A stretch of DNA of 64,000 nt from Hermatobates lingyangjiaoensis (Eukaryota; Arthropoda; Insecta; Hemiptera; Hermatobatidae), in contig JAPFBL010000007.1 in NCBI GenBank assembly GCA_026182355.1, forward strand, positions 1 through 64,000, written 5' to 3'. Within the stretch, counting starts at the first letter, position 1; each line of letters begins with the position of its first letter. A model generated the notes under the pieces. That model did not search any database, was not told where the DNA came from, and worked only from the letters and a program-made list of their open reading frames with translations. Positions 46,131 through 58,519 of this stretch are shown in pieces. Made by a program: the position numbers and the translations under genes.

Positions 46131-48594
46131 AAGCTAGACAGATAGTGACAAAAATTAACAATGATGGTTGCAGATAAAAGAAGCGTTGTGGAGTCTATAA
46201 AATAACTCTAAAACCTAGGAGTGAAGTTGAAGATGAACTCAGGAACAGCTTGGAAATCAAGTGAACAAGGTTAAGACCATAGATGGAATCACCGAATATC
46301 TCTTAAGCAGAATCTGATTTGCTGAAGAATGGTGGTGACAGGCCTCTCTGAGAGTCACGTTCTCTGACTTTTTACAACATACGTCATAAAAAGTATATGT
46401 TTTTTATAGTATGATGTTATTTTGTTAATTATTAAGAAACATACATTATGTTTCACACCTAGTAGCATATTTTTAGCCGTTTCTTAGATGCTTGCTGAAC
46501 AATTTTTAAATTTAACCCAAAACATTTCTTTTATCCTCTGGTTAGTTTCATCCCTATGAGTCCTGATAGCTTAGATCTCTTTCTCTGCTGATCTAAAAAA
46601 TATCTAAATCATAGCCTAATGTTAATTATATATTGTTTATTACCACTTATTACGTTTAAATAACAGGGCAGCTACTTTTCATAGACTTCCTTTGGCTACG
46701 TATTTTCAAATTCAAGCATTTAATCAACAATTAGCATTCTATATACTTATGTGATTGTTAATATTAACTGTCCAATTATGATGCTGGGCTCATACTTGGA
46801 AGCCTTAGTTCGTGTCCATGGGCAGTGGCAGACTCCTTTGTGTCGAATCAAGTTTCTGCATTAACTTGGATGTCGATAGAAAGGAAATCACTAATAGAAA
46901 GAAGAATGTTTTCTTATTTCAAATAATCAGCATCTATGTTAAGTAAAATGCTATTACTCAATAATATAAAAATTTGAGGGTACTATTGATGTTTTTTCAT
47001 GAGCGCTGTAGATGCACTAGAAGTATTGAAGCCATGTAATTATTATCGAGGGTGAATTGATTCAGGTGGAACACTAATGAAGGCTTAGGTGTGAACGGCA
47101 CGGCCCACAACTGCATTTTTCATATATTTATCATAGGATTAAACTGATGTGTCATTTAATTCTGTGGTCAAGTAGGCTCCACAGATAGATGTGTGTTTGA
47201 TTGCTAATGGTATTTACAACCATAAAAGTTGATATTCTTATAGAAAAAAACACCAAAAACTGTTTTACTAGGAATGCTTGGGGGTAGATAGGGTCAGTTT
47301 CGATTTCTTTGGACGTTTAGTGTTCGTCAGTCAGATTTGGCTTCATTTGATGCATGGATTGAAGTTGCTGCCAGCAATCGAGACTGACTCAAGAGAGAGC
47401 GCTCTGTTACTGCAGGTTTTTGTCCATTTCAAACATTACCTGAAGGCCGAATCATCGTGATGAGCGATGGGAGGCACTCAGTTTGATTGATGCCTCCCAG
47501 AAGACCTTGACACTAACCTGCTGCAAGGGTTCTCCCAGTTCTCCTCGCCCCCTCACGTCACTTTGATCTATCACCTTCTCCCCCATTGCCCTAATAAGCC
47601 TGATTATACTCCACCCTTATGTTTCCCAAATCCTCTACACCCTCATTAAAACAACTCTCAATCTTTTTTTCACTCTATTTAAACGAAAACACTTGTTACA
47701 TTAAAACAGATCCATCTCAATTATTAGAAATTTCTTCTCAAATAACAAATTGCAAACTCACGATTAAAACTGTTTTTCCCATCATCACCTCACCAGCGTG
47801 TACTTTCATAGGTAAGAAAACCTTGAAAAAATTTTGAAAAAATCTCAACGTTAATTTAATTTCAATCCATACACCTTTTTTGAACATAAGAAACCATTAA
47901 TTTGAAACGATATGTTAGAATTTGAAATTGTTTCCTCTCTCTTATACCTTCCCACTCTTTCTATGAACTCTTACTCATGTTGAAGATAATTATCTTTGGA
48001 ACACATTCATTTAAGCATAGCTCAAAAATCATGTATTCTATACTAAATCAAATGAAGATGTCAAAGGATAAACAATGTTAAAATTTTTAGTTTGCGGTTT
48101 CACGATATCACATTAACTCCTTCACTATTCCTTTCTTTTTCTTCCTTCCTAAAAGTACATTTCACTTACTCGCTCACGAAAACTTACTTGTTGCCTGTTT
48201 CACATCGTTTTTAATAATCAAAACCTTTAATTATATACATTGTCTTAAATGATATAACTAAAAAATCAGGAATTCTATCAGCTTCTCTGACTGAAATCAA
48301 ACTTTCAATTAAAAGTTTCGGTTTCATTTAAAACCTTTATTATAGGAAGAAGTAAAAAGAATTATATAAAATAAAAAAAAACTGTATTCTAGTTTACCGG
48401 GTAAACTAATCAAGAAAACTTTCTATCCTCAAGAAACCATGAGTGAATTAACTTACCTTCAAGAATTTTATTAATGATTTCTGACTCTCCAGGATGTCAA
48501 ACCAAAGCCTCTTTCTAGATATCATGAAGGTTCTAATTTAAGAGATTATTTCCGATCATTTTTTTACCTTCTGTAAAACACTCAATGAGGAATA
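46131..48594. other. Non-coding stretch, no recognisable gene
   Basis: A mixed-composition block at 47270-47620 has a 60-codon frame (47278-47460) of unknown nature. The rest is AT-rich background. Confidence 0.4.
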
Positions 48595-48965
48595 TTGTAT
48601 CTTAAGACTATATTGGGTACATTGTTAATATTCATTCTATTAAATTGTTGAAACATTTTTTTCTCATAAAGATATTTTATTTCGTACTGCTCTCAAAAGA
48701 TTGCAGATTTCTTCATTCCTCATAAAAATATCTAAATGAGAGAGACGTTTAAAGAACTCTTTTAAGCTGAAGTTAGAGGAAGTAGTCATTCTCTGTTATC
48801 GTCGTTTTTATACAATATTAAAATTTTTGTTAATATTGTAGTTTCTAATGGCTAATTTGGGAACTTATTTCATTTTACAACCGATGCAAATGATAACATT
48901 TGTTTTATAACAGCAGTAGTAGTAATTTTGTACATTTTTATCCAAAATGGACCTTTTCTATCCCA
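48595..48965 (-). pseudogene. LINE 3' fragment, second copy of 35560-35830
   Basis: Shares TACATTG, TTTATTTCG, ATATCTAAA.GAG, GACGTTTAA, GTAGTCATTC and GTAGTAATTTT in the same order and orientation as 35560-35830. It ends abruptly where SINE body sequence begins. Confidence 0.6.
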
Positions 48966-49145
48966 CAGGTCCCGAGCCTGTACGATGTCAGGTACTCGTT
49001 AAAGATCCCTACTCTAAATACATTTGAGTTAGGCAAAATTTAGGACTCCCACTGTAGAATTAATCTTCATTGTGTGGTATCACAAAGGGCCAATGCTTGG
49101 CCTACGTGTGTTCCGTTGTGGGACTGCCACTGCAACCTAACCTAA
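48966..49145 (+). repeat. SINE body, 5'-truncated
   Basis: Begins GGTCCCGAGCCTGTACGATG and matches 36955-37120 closely, through CATTGTGTGGTATCACAAA and GGGACTGCCACTGCAACCTA. The tRNA head is absent. Confidence 0.82.
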
Positions 49146-49319
49146 AAGGTGGTAATATTTCTCCAAAATAATTTCTATAGATAATCACATACATATATGA
49201 TCCAAGCAACTTCAAAATGTGTCTGTCCATTAAAATCAAACTTTTTTATGATTACTGTAATTTACATATATTAAAACATGAAATCATTAGCCGAGAATAA
49301 TAATTATATTCTTAGGGAT

Positions 49320-49560
49320 ACATGTATGTGTAGAATACTCTAGTTTGGAGGATAGTCCTTCTTTCAGACAAGTTTCATCAAATAATTTGCCTACTTCGTT
49401 TTGTAAGTTTCATTCTTATCATTTCAAATTTGTTAAATTTCTTTATAAGATCTTGTGATAATTCTTAGATTATGTTAGGAAAACTTCCAATATTACTTGC
49501 ATATTTATTTCCGTAAGTGACATGTTTCGGTTTCATACACATCATCATGGACACATGATG
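49320..49560 (-). mobile_element. PLE terminal repeat remnant
   Basis: On the minus strand, ATGATGATGTGTATGAAACCGAAACATGTC (49550-49521) is a weakened hairpin module. Downstream are the decayed N-terminal motif (words like ERRTILQ for LxxxLLP) and TATA-like sequence near 49320. Confidence 0.55.
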
Positions 49561-49972
49561 ATCATACACATCACCTTGTCACATTCAAAAGACTTAATTA
49601 CTACTTGAAAGAACGCAAAGTACTTTAAATGAAATCAAAATAAATGATAATTCGTGTATAAAGATTGTTTGAAATGTAAACAAAAGGCTGCCAGCTTAAA
49701 ATACTACAAGTATTTTAATAATATACATGCATTTATATAATTTTATATACATAACTATAAAAATATAAAATAATTTATATTTTATATATGCATAACATGC
49801 AAATAATAATTTAAATGGATATTGTAAAGAAAATGCATGAAACACAACATAGAACAAACAACTTGCTAAGGTCGATATTTCAAACTACACTTTGCTGTAA
49901 AGAGAGGATTAGAAAATAAAAAGAAGTACAAAGCTAAGGACTTACTGTAGAAAATCACTTATCACCATTTAT

Positions 49973-49986
49973 GGGGGGGGGGGGGG
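49973..49986. repeat. Poly(G) tract, 14 bases
   Basis: An uninterrupted homopolymer. Confidence 0.95.
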
Positions 49987-50089
49987 ATGTCGAGTAGAAT
50001 AACAATAGATGTGTATTTGATAAAGTTCAGTTGTATAAAGGATGCAAACATGCAGTTACTTCAATAATATTTATGACATCAAGTGTTGT

Positions 50090-50375
50090 ATAACAGGTAG
50101 CATGCTTACCTTAGTACTATAGATTGAGAATTTGAATATTCATCATTCCGTTAGATTTGACATGTGGGGACCTTGTCCACACCGTCTCAAGGAGAGGCGT
50201 AGAGTTATCGGTGCCGAGCCTCTACGATGCCAGGTACTTGTTAATGATCCTTACACTAATTAACTAGTGTGAGGTAAAAATCACTTGTAAGGTAGAATTA
50301 ACTTTTAAATGTGACTCATCTGTAACTAAAATGGGTGATAATCAACCCTGAGAACAGCACTAAAGACGAAACATG
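50090..50375 (+). repeat. tRNA-derived SINE, diverged copy
   Basis: The head has GGTAGCATGCTTACCTTAG and a B-box-like GAGAATTTGAAT. The body has CTCAAGGAGAGG and GCCGAGCCTCTACGATGCC. The tail merges with a weak PLE-like AAGACGAAACATG at about 50357. Confidence 0.65.
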
Positions 50376-50629
50376 TAAGTATGGATGTGAAAAACAATAA
50401 CGGCTATAATATTTGTTTACTATTTCCTTTCGTATCACACGTTTATTTTATTATATATAATTATTTTATGCTGTGCATGTGCCATCTGACGTCTGCTTAG
50501 GAGTAGAAGTAGTATGAAGTATAGTAGTAAAGTAGTACTGTATAGTAGTAGTATGAAGGTACGATATTACACTAGTAGTAATACTAGCCCTAATGCAGCG
50601 AATAATTGAAACATGATACAATGGTCTTA

Positions 50630-50960
50630 CTTGAAGTTGGCAAGGCTGTCCCCTGGAAGTCTGATCAAGTCGTGAAGTAGAGTCGAATGTGGAGCGCTAT
50701 GGAGGAGGAGATGGCAGACTGGGTGCGAAGTCGATGACGTGGCCGGTGATTGCTGCCCAGGTAGAACACACGGGCGATGCGCCTCCTCGTTAAGCTTGAT
50801 GCGCGATATAATCACGCTAACTGCCAAGATTAATTACATAAGATGGCCGGCTATTAGGACGACGACTGCCAGCTACACCCACTCCACTTTGCCCTGTCAA
50901 TCAAACACAACCAGCTCTGATAATATCGCCTTCACATTGTACCAACTATTCAATGCGTCT
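50630..50960. promoter_or_regulatory. GC-richer block, candidate regulatory or exonic sequence
   Basis: Raised GC and CpG in AT-rich surroundings. It contains TGACGTGG (CRE-like) near 50735 and AAGATGGCCGGC near 50840 (YY1-like). Open frames on both strands (66 and 85 codons) are not recognisable. Function is speculative. Confidence 0.3.
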
Positions 50961-51479
50961 TGCCTTAGTTTACTATCTTGTAAAAAATATCCTTGAATTA
51001 ACGGCAACTATACAAAAAAATGACTAAAATAAGCTGAACTTCATATAATATGAATCGTGCTTCTGGTTGGCCGAAAGCACTCACCTTGTAGGCCAATCAA
51101 TGGCCGAATCTCTTATTCTTTACTACTACAATGTCACTTGGACATCTGTTATAGCAACTCCAACCAGACGAAAGGAACTTTTCCTAAAAGACCTAGAACA
51201 CCAGTACTAAAATTGTGAGTGCAAAAGCTGCCACTAACTTGAACAAAAAATGTTTGAGAAAAGACCTGCTTCTCTCAATGATGATATGTATATTTTAGTA
51301 TCATCAAGAAAAGAATCCAAAAAGAAAATAAACGTTTCAAGATAAACTATAGGTAAAAAGTAAATAAGATAACACATACTTAAAATCTCTAACTTTTGGT
51401 TTAATCATCATCAGGAGAAAAAAGATGGGGACATCAAGCACACTTGCGAGGCAATGGTTGAGACCACTATATATATATT

Positions 51480-51560
51480 AGTATCAATGATTAAACCACA
51501 ATGGGAAAAAAAGACTAAGATCTTTCAACCACAACAAGCGGTCTTCGTCAAAGTCAAAAA
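51480..51560 (-). mobile_element. Single PLE end module
   Basis: On the minus strand, a CGAAGACCGCTTGTTGTGGT-type hairpin is followed by GAAAGATCTTAGTC and ATTGTGGTTTAATCATTGAT, then TATATATA at 51470. Same family as the inverted pairs that follow. Confidence 0.7.
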
Positions 51561-51909
51561 AGTCAGCTGAAACACAAAATGCAGAAAGATCATGGTAAAG
51601 GTTTCAAAGGAGTGGCAAGAGTAGTACATATTTTAAAAGAGTGTAAAGTGTAGGAAAGGACAATAGTCCAGAGAGGAATATTAGGGTAAACAAAGGGGTA
51701 CAGTAAGAAGAAAGTAAAAAACTATCCACTAGCTGTCAATCCTCTTCGATGAGGCTATTGCCCTCGTCAAGAAAGAATCAAGTTTGAGAATCCCGTTAGT
51801 AATGTTTATAATATTTCATCTATTAAATTTAATCAGATAGTATTTAATTAAAACATATTAAAACTATATATTTAAATATATATATATAATATAAAAACAT
51901 AATATAATA

Positions 51910-52116
51910 TATATATCATATCAACGATCAAACCAGAATGAGAAAATGGGAAAACAAGACTAAGATCTTTCAACCGTAACAAACGGTCTTCGTCAGAGTC
52001 AAAAACCCAACTGAGTTTTTGACTCTGACGAAGACCGCTTGTTACGGTTGAAAGATCTTAGTCTTGTTTTCCCATTTCTTATTGTGGTTTGATCATTATA
52101 TATATATATATATATA
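51910..52116. mobile_element. Head-to-head pair of PLE ends with (TA)n
   Basis: GACTAAGATCTTTCAACCGT...GTCTTCGTCAGAGTCAAAAA (51959-52003) is mirrored by TTTTTGACTCTGACGAAGAC...GGTTGAAAGATCTTAGTC (52015-52063). Outer arms share CCCATTT and CAAACCA. ATATAT flanks both sides, with (TA)n at 52097-52116. Confidence 0.82.
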
Positions 52117-52134
52117 AGATATTTAAAAACACCC

Positions 52135-52436
52135 TTAAAACATATTTCTAAAAACAGAAATTTTAAAATTATGAGGATGGGAAGAATAAAAGTTAACGTA
52201 TGCAAGTACATTAGTAGGTTTTCTATATACACTAAAGCGTAACTCTTTAGGTAACATATGGATCAGGAAATCTAATAAGATCAAATTACAACTTACTTCT
52301 TCTTCCATTGTGTACCAGATCGTCAGCAGTAATGAATTTAATTTCATTAGAAAACTATCTTTATTTATAGATTTAGGACAGATGAATAGTAAATCGTCAA
52401 CATATCTAAATATATTGACTAACTAAATTCATAAAT
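52135..52436 (-). pseudogene. PLE reverse transcriptase fragment with YVDD catalytic motif
   Basis: One continuous minus-strand frame of about 100 codons. It starts just after a stop with VNIFRYVDDLLFICPK, the RT catalytic motif C. Next comes LILLDFLIHMLP (the FLDV block), then SVYRKPTNVLAYVNFYSSH (the YRKPT...HHP block of the PLE thumb), and it ends at NMF. Sequence further upstream (motifs A and B) and the downstream GIY-YIG domain are absent. It lies next to (TA)n and a PLE end pair, but deletion separates it from any complete element. Confidence 0.83.
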
Positions 52437-52439
52437 TAA

Positions 52440-54290
52440 ATTCATTAGTGCCGACATCCAGTTCACAATGGTAGAAGAAGTAATAATAATAAAGAAGAAG
52501 TTCATAATGTAAGAGTAAATAACTCTTCATTGACACATGTTTGGTTGAATGACCTCGTTATAACTTGTATATGTTTTTTAGATAAGATTTTGAATTTTCT
52601 TATCCAAGGTTTTCATCATTCAGGTGCGATTAATATAGTAAATCTGAAAAAGATTCATTAGTATACTCCATCACTAAGTTTTAACGCTAAGTAAACCTAT
52701 CATTAACACACCAACATGTTTAAGTCCACTCAGATCATCCTCAGGGCATTTGAATAAACTAAAACTAACTGCTACTAAATATAAATTCTATATTTAAAGC
52801 CTGTAATTTAAATATTGGCTAACACTTAAATGTCCATTTAGGTTTAAATGGACATTATTGCTTCAAATAGAATATGGAAGGTTGCAAAATTGTTTCACAG
52901 TCCTGAACAGGGTTCCAGTTCATCCTCTTAATTTTTTTAATCTTTCTAAATAATTTACAATATAATATAGTTTCAATAGTCAACAATATGAAAAAACAAG
53001 TGTCAGTGAAGTACGGATGAATTTTTAGTAATATATACTTATCACCTTCCGTTATGGTAGTCAAGGTAGGCTGTAACTAACCTGAACAGAATTAGAGTGC
53101 TAGTTACACTTATCTTCTATAGAAACGTAACAATTATGATTAATATCCAGGGAACACCCAATATTTCCTTTTATTATATTAGATAGGCATAATTTATACT
53201 AGTGCCGTGACCAGGTTTCAATTGCAACACACTCCCTATAATAGCAGAGCTATCTGTCTTCAGTTAGGTTGTTTCCAAGTAGCTAAACATATTTGTCCTT
53301 GAAGTATTGGATTTGCATATACAGTCAAATGAAAAAAAGAAAAAAAATGTGATTATAAAATAAATGCTGAAATAAATTTGAACATTTCTTCTTTCTCTCT
53401 TTAACATTTGCATAATGGCTAGTATTTAACTGCTATTATGGTTATTATTTGTGCTCAAAGGGAAGAAATGCGACACTAATGAGTCTCAATTGTCCTCAGA
53501 ATTGAGATTTCTTTGTAGTCTTTAGTGATTACTGACTTACTGAAAAAATCTCAACACTCATCACGTTAATGAGACTAAAAACTAACATGAGCACAACACT
53601 AACTTGTGAGAGTCATTTTTTAACTGTATGTCCTGATAACAAACTTGATATTCCTTCAAGTCAAATTTTTATCCAATAGTAAAGTTACCTAATGAACTGA
53701 ACCTAGTTTTAAATGATTTCTCCTGAATATTTACTTCTGATGCCTTTACTACGTGACAAATCAAACTCTCAGCTTAGCAATTCAATAAAATCAAAATAGA
53801 AAACAGATACTTCTTTAAATAAAATACAACCGATGAATATCTGAAAAGTATTTTATACGATTAAAAAATTAGTTCATCTCTTTGGATTTCTGTTCCCTTA
53901 TATAATGGATAGAACAACCTCTACTCGGATAGGAGTATAATAAGTATAGCACATTAATAACAAAAATTCAAATACTTCAAGGGCTTATTAAAATTGTTAA
54001 AATTTATGTTTTAAATTGGTTTTAAACAACACAACGCAAATCAAATTTGACCAGTGATAACCTTAAAAAAATATCCCAAGATTATTGCGAGATCAAGACT
54101 TAAACAACTATGAGGAATGTGCAAGTATTAACTGAGTTTTGACATAAACTGATTATTTACTTTTGTTGAAGAAGAAATGGCGTCAATGAAGATGTTATAT
54201 ATATATTGAAAGATCGAATATTTAAATATTTTGATATACTGACAATTGATTAATATTGTCTACTCCAAGCGTAACAGCAGGTATATATAT
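52440..54290. other. AT-rich non-coding stretch
   Basis: ATCATCCTCAGGG near 52735 (minus strand) resembles a decayed PLE hairpin module; otherwise nothing supportable was seen. Confidence 0.4.
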
Positions 54291-54297
54291 ACCTGCA

Positions 54298-54540
54298 AGT
54301 ATATATATATATATATATATAAGAATTCACATAAACACATGAAATAACAATCAATGATTAAACCACAATATGAAATGGGGGAAAAAAGACTAAGATCTTT
54401 CAACCACAACAAGTCATCTTCGTCAGAGTCAAAAACCCAACAGTTGGGTTTTGGACTCTGACAAAGACCGCTTATTGTGGTTGAAAGATCTTAGTCTTTT
54501 TTTCCCATTTCATATTGTGGTTTGTCATATCTATATATAA
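54298..54540. mobile_element. (TA)n plus head-to-head pair of PLE ends
   Basis: The left arm 54358-54442 and right arm 54446-54530 are near-perfect reverse complements: CACAATATGAAATGGG, AAGACTAAGATCTTTCAACC, GTCAGAGTC, and CCCAACAGTTGGG at the centre. The (TA)n is at 54300-54321; TATATATA also follows the right arm. Confidence 0.83.
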
Positions 54541-54589
54541 ATATTTAATAGGTTTCAGAGTAAACTATAGGTGCACTTAAAGTCTCTTT

Positions 54590-54625
54590 TTGGTTTGACC
54601 CGTCATCAGGAGAGATTAGAGAGGG
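54590..54625 (-). mobile_element. Fragment of another PLE end (TGATGACGGGTC type)
   Basis: On the minus strand, CTCCTGATGACGGGTCAAACC is a weaker hairpin-like module. Similar words are at 31460-31480 (ATCCGTCATC) and 51400-51418 (ATCATCATCAGGAG). Confidence 0.4.
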
Positions 54626-54739
54626 AAACCAAACGCCCTGGTGTTATTAAACATATATATTTTAATAGCGCTGTTATTATAAAACTGACACACTTATATA
54701 TACATAAATAAAATAATTTCGCATATACAGTGAAATAAC

Positions 54740-54955
54740 AATCAATGATCAAAGCATAATATAAAATGAAAAAAAAAAGACTAAGATCTTTCAACTGTAA
54801 CAAGCAGTCTTCGTCAGAGTCAAAAACCAAGTAACTCTGGGTGGTCAGTTGGGTTTTTGACTTTGACGGAGACCGCTTGTTTCGGTTGAAAGATGTTGGT
54901 CTTTTTTTCCCCATTTAATATTGTGGTTTGATCATTTATATATACACATATTATA
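54740..54955. mobile_element. Head-to-head pair of PLE ends, more diverged
   Basis: The left arm ACTAAGATCTTTCAACTG...CTTCGTCAGAGTC and right arm GACTTTGACGGAGACCGC...GGTTGAAAGATG are imperfect mirrors around GGGTGGTCAGTTGGG. Outer arms share ATTGTGGTTTGATCATT-type sequence and TATATA. Confidence 0.78.
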
Positions 54956-55019
54956 TGACACTTCTTTATACTTTATATAATATGCGAATATTATGAATAG
55001 GGTCTATATTGATTTGTTT

Positions 55020-55500
55020 ATTGTTACGTGTGAAGTTTGTTATTTCTGGGGGAAAAAGAAGTGATGAAAGTAAAGTTTTCGTGTGTTTGGACGCGAAGGG
55101 ATGTGAATATAAATATGTGTGAAGAAAGAAGCGAGGCTTGAGCGGCAGAAGAAGGAGGGAAATTGAAAAGTGGAATTCTCAGATAGATTTGTTGCAGAGA
55201 GCGAGTGAGAGGGCAATATAGAGAGAAGCAGGTCCCAATTAGCTGGACGCCACGAGCCAAGCTTTCCATCTCCTTCCCACCAGCATTCCATCTCTTTCGC
55301 TCCCCAATCAGCCACAGACCAAACCAAAAGAGAAAAAAAAAACATCTTCAGAATTTATAATTTTAATAGATGTTATTTATAGGAGTGCGCGGCGCGGCCA
55401 TTATGGTCGCAGCCCCTCCCTCGGGAGAGTAACCAGTACTAGAGGTAACCCGGTCTCTCGACCCGCTCCTACTTGCTCCTGGGTCATCCTATTGAAATCT
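55020..55500. promoter_or_regulatory. GC-richer block with CCAAT box, candidate regulatory sequence
   Basis: Contains CCCCAATCAGCC (55300) and the CpG-rich GCGCGGCGCGGCCATTATGG near 55390. Minus-strand frames of 81 and 101 codons cross it without recognisable domains. It could equally be part of an old repeat. Confidence 0.3.
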
Positions 55501-56519
55501 GCACTCACAATCCAGCATCCACATGCTGCCACTTCATCTTCAACAAAAATATACAATTAGGATGCACCAAAGCCCAAATAACACTGGCACCATCCCTAAT
55601 AGATAACAACATTGAACCTCGTCTGCCACAATAATCTTAACACTACCAAACCAGCAGCATTTAGACTTCAGAATAATTCAAATTAAACCATCCAAATTTG
55701 TAATACCATAGTTTTTACTCACCATTGTGACGTTTTTTGAAAACTATTTATAATTTCTTTTGCCGAAGTTCATATTTGCAAAGAAATCTTTGGAAAAATA
55801 AGAATTGTTTTAAAAATTTTTGTATTGTTCTTCATTTAATTTTGTAAATATTTTAAAATAAAACATTGAGAAACGTATGTTAGTTAGTTAAAGTGATTGT
55901 TATTCCTTTTATTTAGTTTTGTTACATTTAAAGTCAAGTCATGAGTGTATTAGATTTTCTGTTATTTTGAATTACAATAACAGTCAATATGATAACATCA
56001 TTTGGCATACTAATGTAATAGTAAGCGTATGCACTTTTACCAGTACCTCCTTGGATCAGTGCAAATCCTTCACAGTTAGTTTAGCTTAGAAGTATGTGAA
56101 AGAAAAGGCCTCTTAAAGGGCTGAAGTTGTTAAAATAGGACAATACAATTATAAACATAAACAACTAGTTAATAAACTGTGAGGAATTAATATAAAACCT
56201 TAAAAATTTATCTATGTTAAAGAATATTCTTTATTTATATAAAACAACACTTTGAGCTGCTAGTGGTATATGAGAGGTTTATGACTTGCCCAGTTCATGA
56301 TCAATTCTAAATTATTCCAGTACCTTCTTTTATTTTTGACCAATAAAAAATTATAAGTAATAGTTATTAGTTTTGTATTGCATAATTTTTGTCTAGTTTT
56401 AAATTGATATTTTGTTATAGAATTTCTGTAGTATCATATAGTTTTTCATCAAATTTATCTATGACTGTTTTAAAAAATTTATCTATGACACTCATTAAAA
56501 AAAAATTCGTATATATGTT
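55501..56519. other. AT-rich non-coding stretch
   Basis: Nothing recognised beyond short AT-rich frames. Confidence 0.4.
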
Positions 56520-57160
56520 ATTTGACAAAGGGGAAGGAAAATGATCTTATTAAATACTAAGAAGCCATAAAATTCCCAGTATAATAATTCTGTTAAAAAC
56601 CAAAAATGTAAAAGATAATTAAAAATTGAAATCTTTCGTTTAGAGATTAATAACTGTAATTATCGTACATCTTTAATTAACAAATCACCTTAAAACAACA
56701 TTTTCTTCGCTGTTTAAGAAGTTTTTCAGAGAAAAAAAAAATATTTTACTGTTTCAAATTTGAAAATTTTACATTAATATTCAATGTAGAAGGATGTCAA
56801 GTAAACGATGTAAGAAATCTACTGGCTATTTGAACAATAGCCATGTTCTCTTGTAGGATACTACGTGTATTTCGTTTCAAGAAATGTTCACTTTGGTTTT
56901 TCAAAAATGTTATTACTGCTGTAGTTATACTAATGAAATTATTTGCAAATAATAAATTATTTGTGATGTACAAAAATAAGCTTATAAGATGATATGTCCT
57001 CCAGTCACTATCTGTACTACCTCAGGAATGACAGGCTAATAATTATATCCCATTTAGATGTTTACGTTATGCTTAAATGAGACGTTATGTTTTATATACT
57101 CAAGAAATTTGACATTAAGTTACTTATAGTAAAGTAGAGTGTAGGCCACTCCAGATTTTT
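56520..57160 (+). repeat. Dispersed repeat copy B (partner 6646-7300)
   Basis: Same orientation as 6646-7300 and closely similar, ending near GGCCACTCCAGATTTTT where copy A reads GGCCAATCCAGATTTTT. Short indels distinguish the copies, for example a missing ATCAATTGATAAGTCG block near 57000. Confidence 0.75.
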
Positions 57161-57531
57161 GACTATGTAATCTTTAAGAAAAGGCAACCAAGAATTCATC
57201 GTCAGTAAAAAAAACCCTCAGAAGACAATTAGGATGCTAAATTTTGATTATAATCTGTTGAGTTCAATAAGTAAAAGGATTGTATGGGGTTTTCCTTGAG
57301 TGACACAGTCTTGGCTGTTAATAACAAGGCATTCGCTTCAGTCCTATTCGAGCGGTGGACAGTATGGGTGAGTTGTTAACTGCCACATTGCGGATGAGAC
57401 CTGCTTCTTGAATAACTTCGCTTTATTAGAATAGACATCTTAAAAGAGTGCCTAGATGCAATAGACTCAAAAGAAATATGCACATAGATTCCTGCTCATT
57501 GATTGTTATTTCACGTGTTTATGTGAAATCT

Positions 57532-57860
57532 TTATATATATATATATATTTGTAAATTTTGTTAGCAGACCTTCCTTGATACACACATTATTGATAATAA
57601 CATCAAGTTTAGCTGATACCTGTTTCTTAACAAGTTTCTCAATGTGTCTAAATAACATTCTTGTTATTTCGTCTACACAATAAAGTACATCTCCTATAGT
57701 CGACATGTTTCAAATGATCGACATTCATCATCATGACGTGTATAACGTCTTGGGTGAAAATTCACAATTGGGTTAAGTGTTATTTAGAAAAATTGGAAAA
57801 CTTGTTAAGAAACAGGTATCAGCTAAGTTTATCATTTTCAATAATGATATATGTATATAA
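57532..57860. mobile_element. Head-to-head PLE ends including the N-terminal coding motif
   Basis: From (TA)n at 57532-57550, the minus strand encodes LFRHIEKLVKKQVSAK and NNVCIKEGLLTKFT, the recurring PLE N-terminal motif. A weakened hairpin (GATGATGA...GAAACATGTCGAC) is at 57735-57702. An inverted, more decayed copy follows at 57775-57860: TTATTTAGAAAAATTGG, then GTTAAGAAACAGGTATCAGC. Confidence 0.7.
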
Positions 57861-58059
57861 AAACGATTTAAACAGAAATAGCCAATCTATTCAACTGTTT
57901 ATGAAATTAATTAATTATACATGTTGGTTATTAATTAGATATATTTCCAAAGCAAATATAATTATAGGTTTACAAAGTAATTATAAGTATATTCAAGACA
58001 TAAAAAAAATGTTCTGATTAGAAGCCTTTCAAAGAGGTTGATCGGTGAAGGGGCGATTG

Positions 58060-58290
58060 AGAGGAGTTGAAGATAGTGTGCATGACAATGAAGGTGAAGA
58101 AAACGTAATGGCCCTTAAAGTAGTGGTGAATGAGTGGCTGGGTGAATGGGAGGACGTGATGGGCACGCAGGGTGCAGGGCTCTCCGGGGGGTGACACTCC
58201 AGGGAGTCGTCACCGGGGGGCCATCAGCACCCCGCTACTGGGGCACACTTCTATATCACCACCACCAGCCTAACAACGCTGTATACGCGG
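58060..58290. other. GC-rich block, unassigned
   Basis: G-rich plus strand (GGCACGCAGGGTGCAGGGCT, CACCGGGGGGCC). A 63-codon frame is not recognisable. Its texture resembles the 162-bp array at 27855, but no clear shared unit was found. Confidence 0.35.
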
Positions 58291-58451
58291 ATACGCTTAA
58301 CAAAAACTTCACAGTAATCATTCTAAAACTATATTAGGCTTTCAGAATTTTTTTTCTAATATACGAAGAATATCACTCCTTACATAAATATATGGATTTC
58401 TTTTTGACCTATCCTTCCTAAAATTCATAAAAATGCTTACACACACACAGA

Positions 58452-58519
58452 TATATATATATATATACGCAGATATATATATATATATACACACAGATAT
58501 ATATATATATATATATATA
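58452..58519. repeat. Cluster of three (TA)n/(CA)n microsatellite runs
   Basis: TA runs separated by ACGCAG and CACACAG. Confidence 0.92.
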
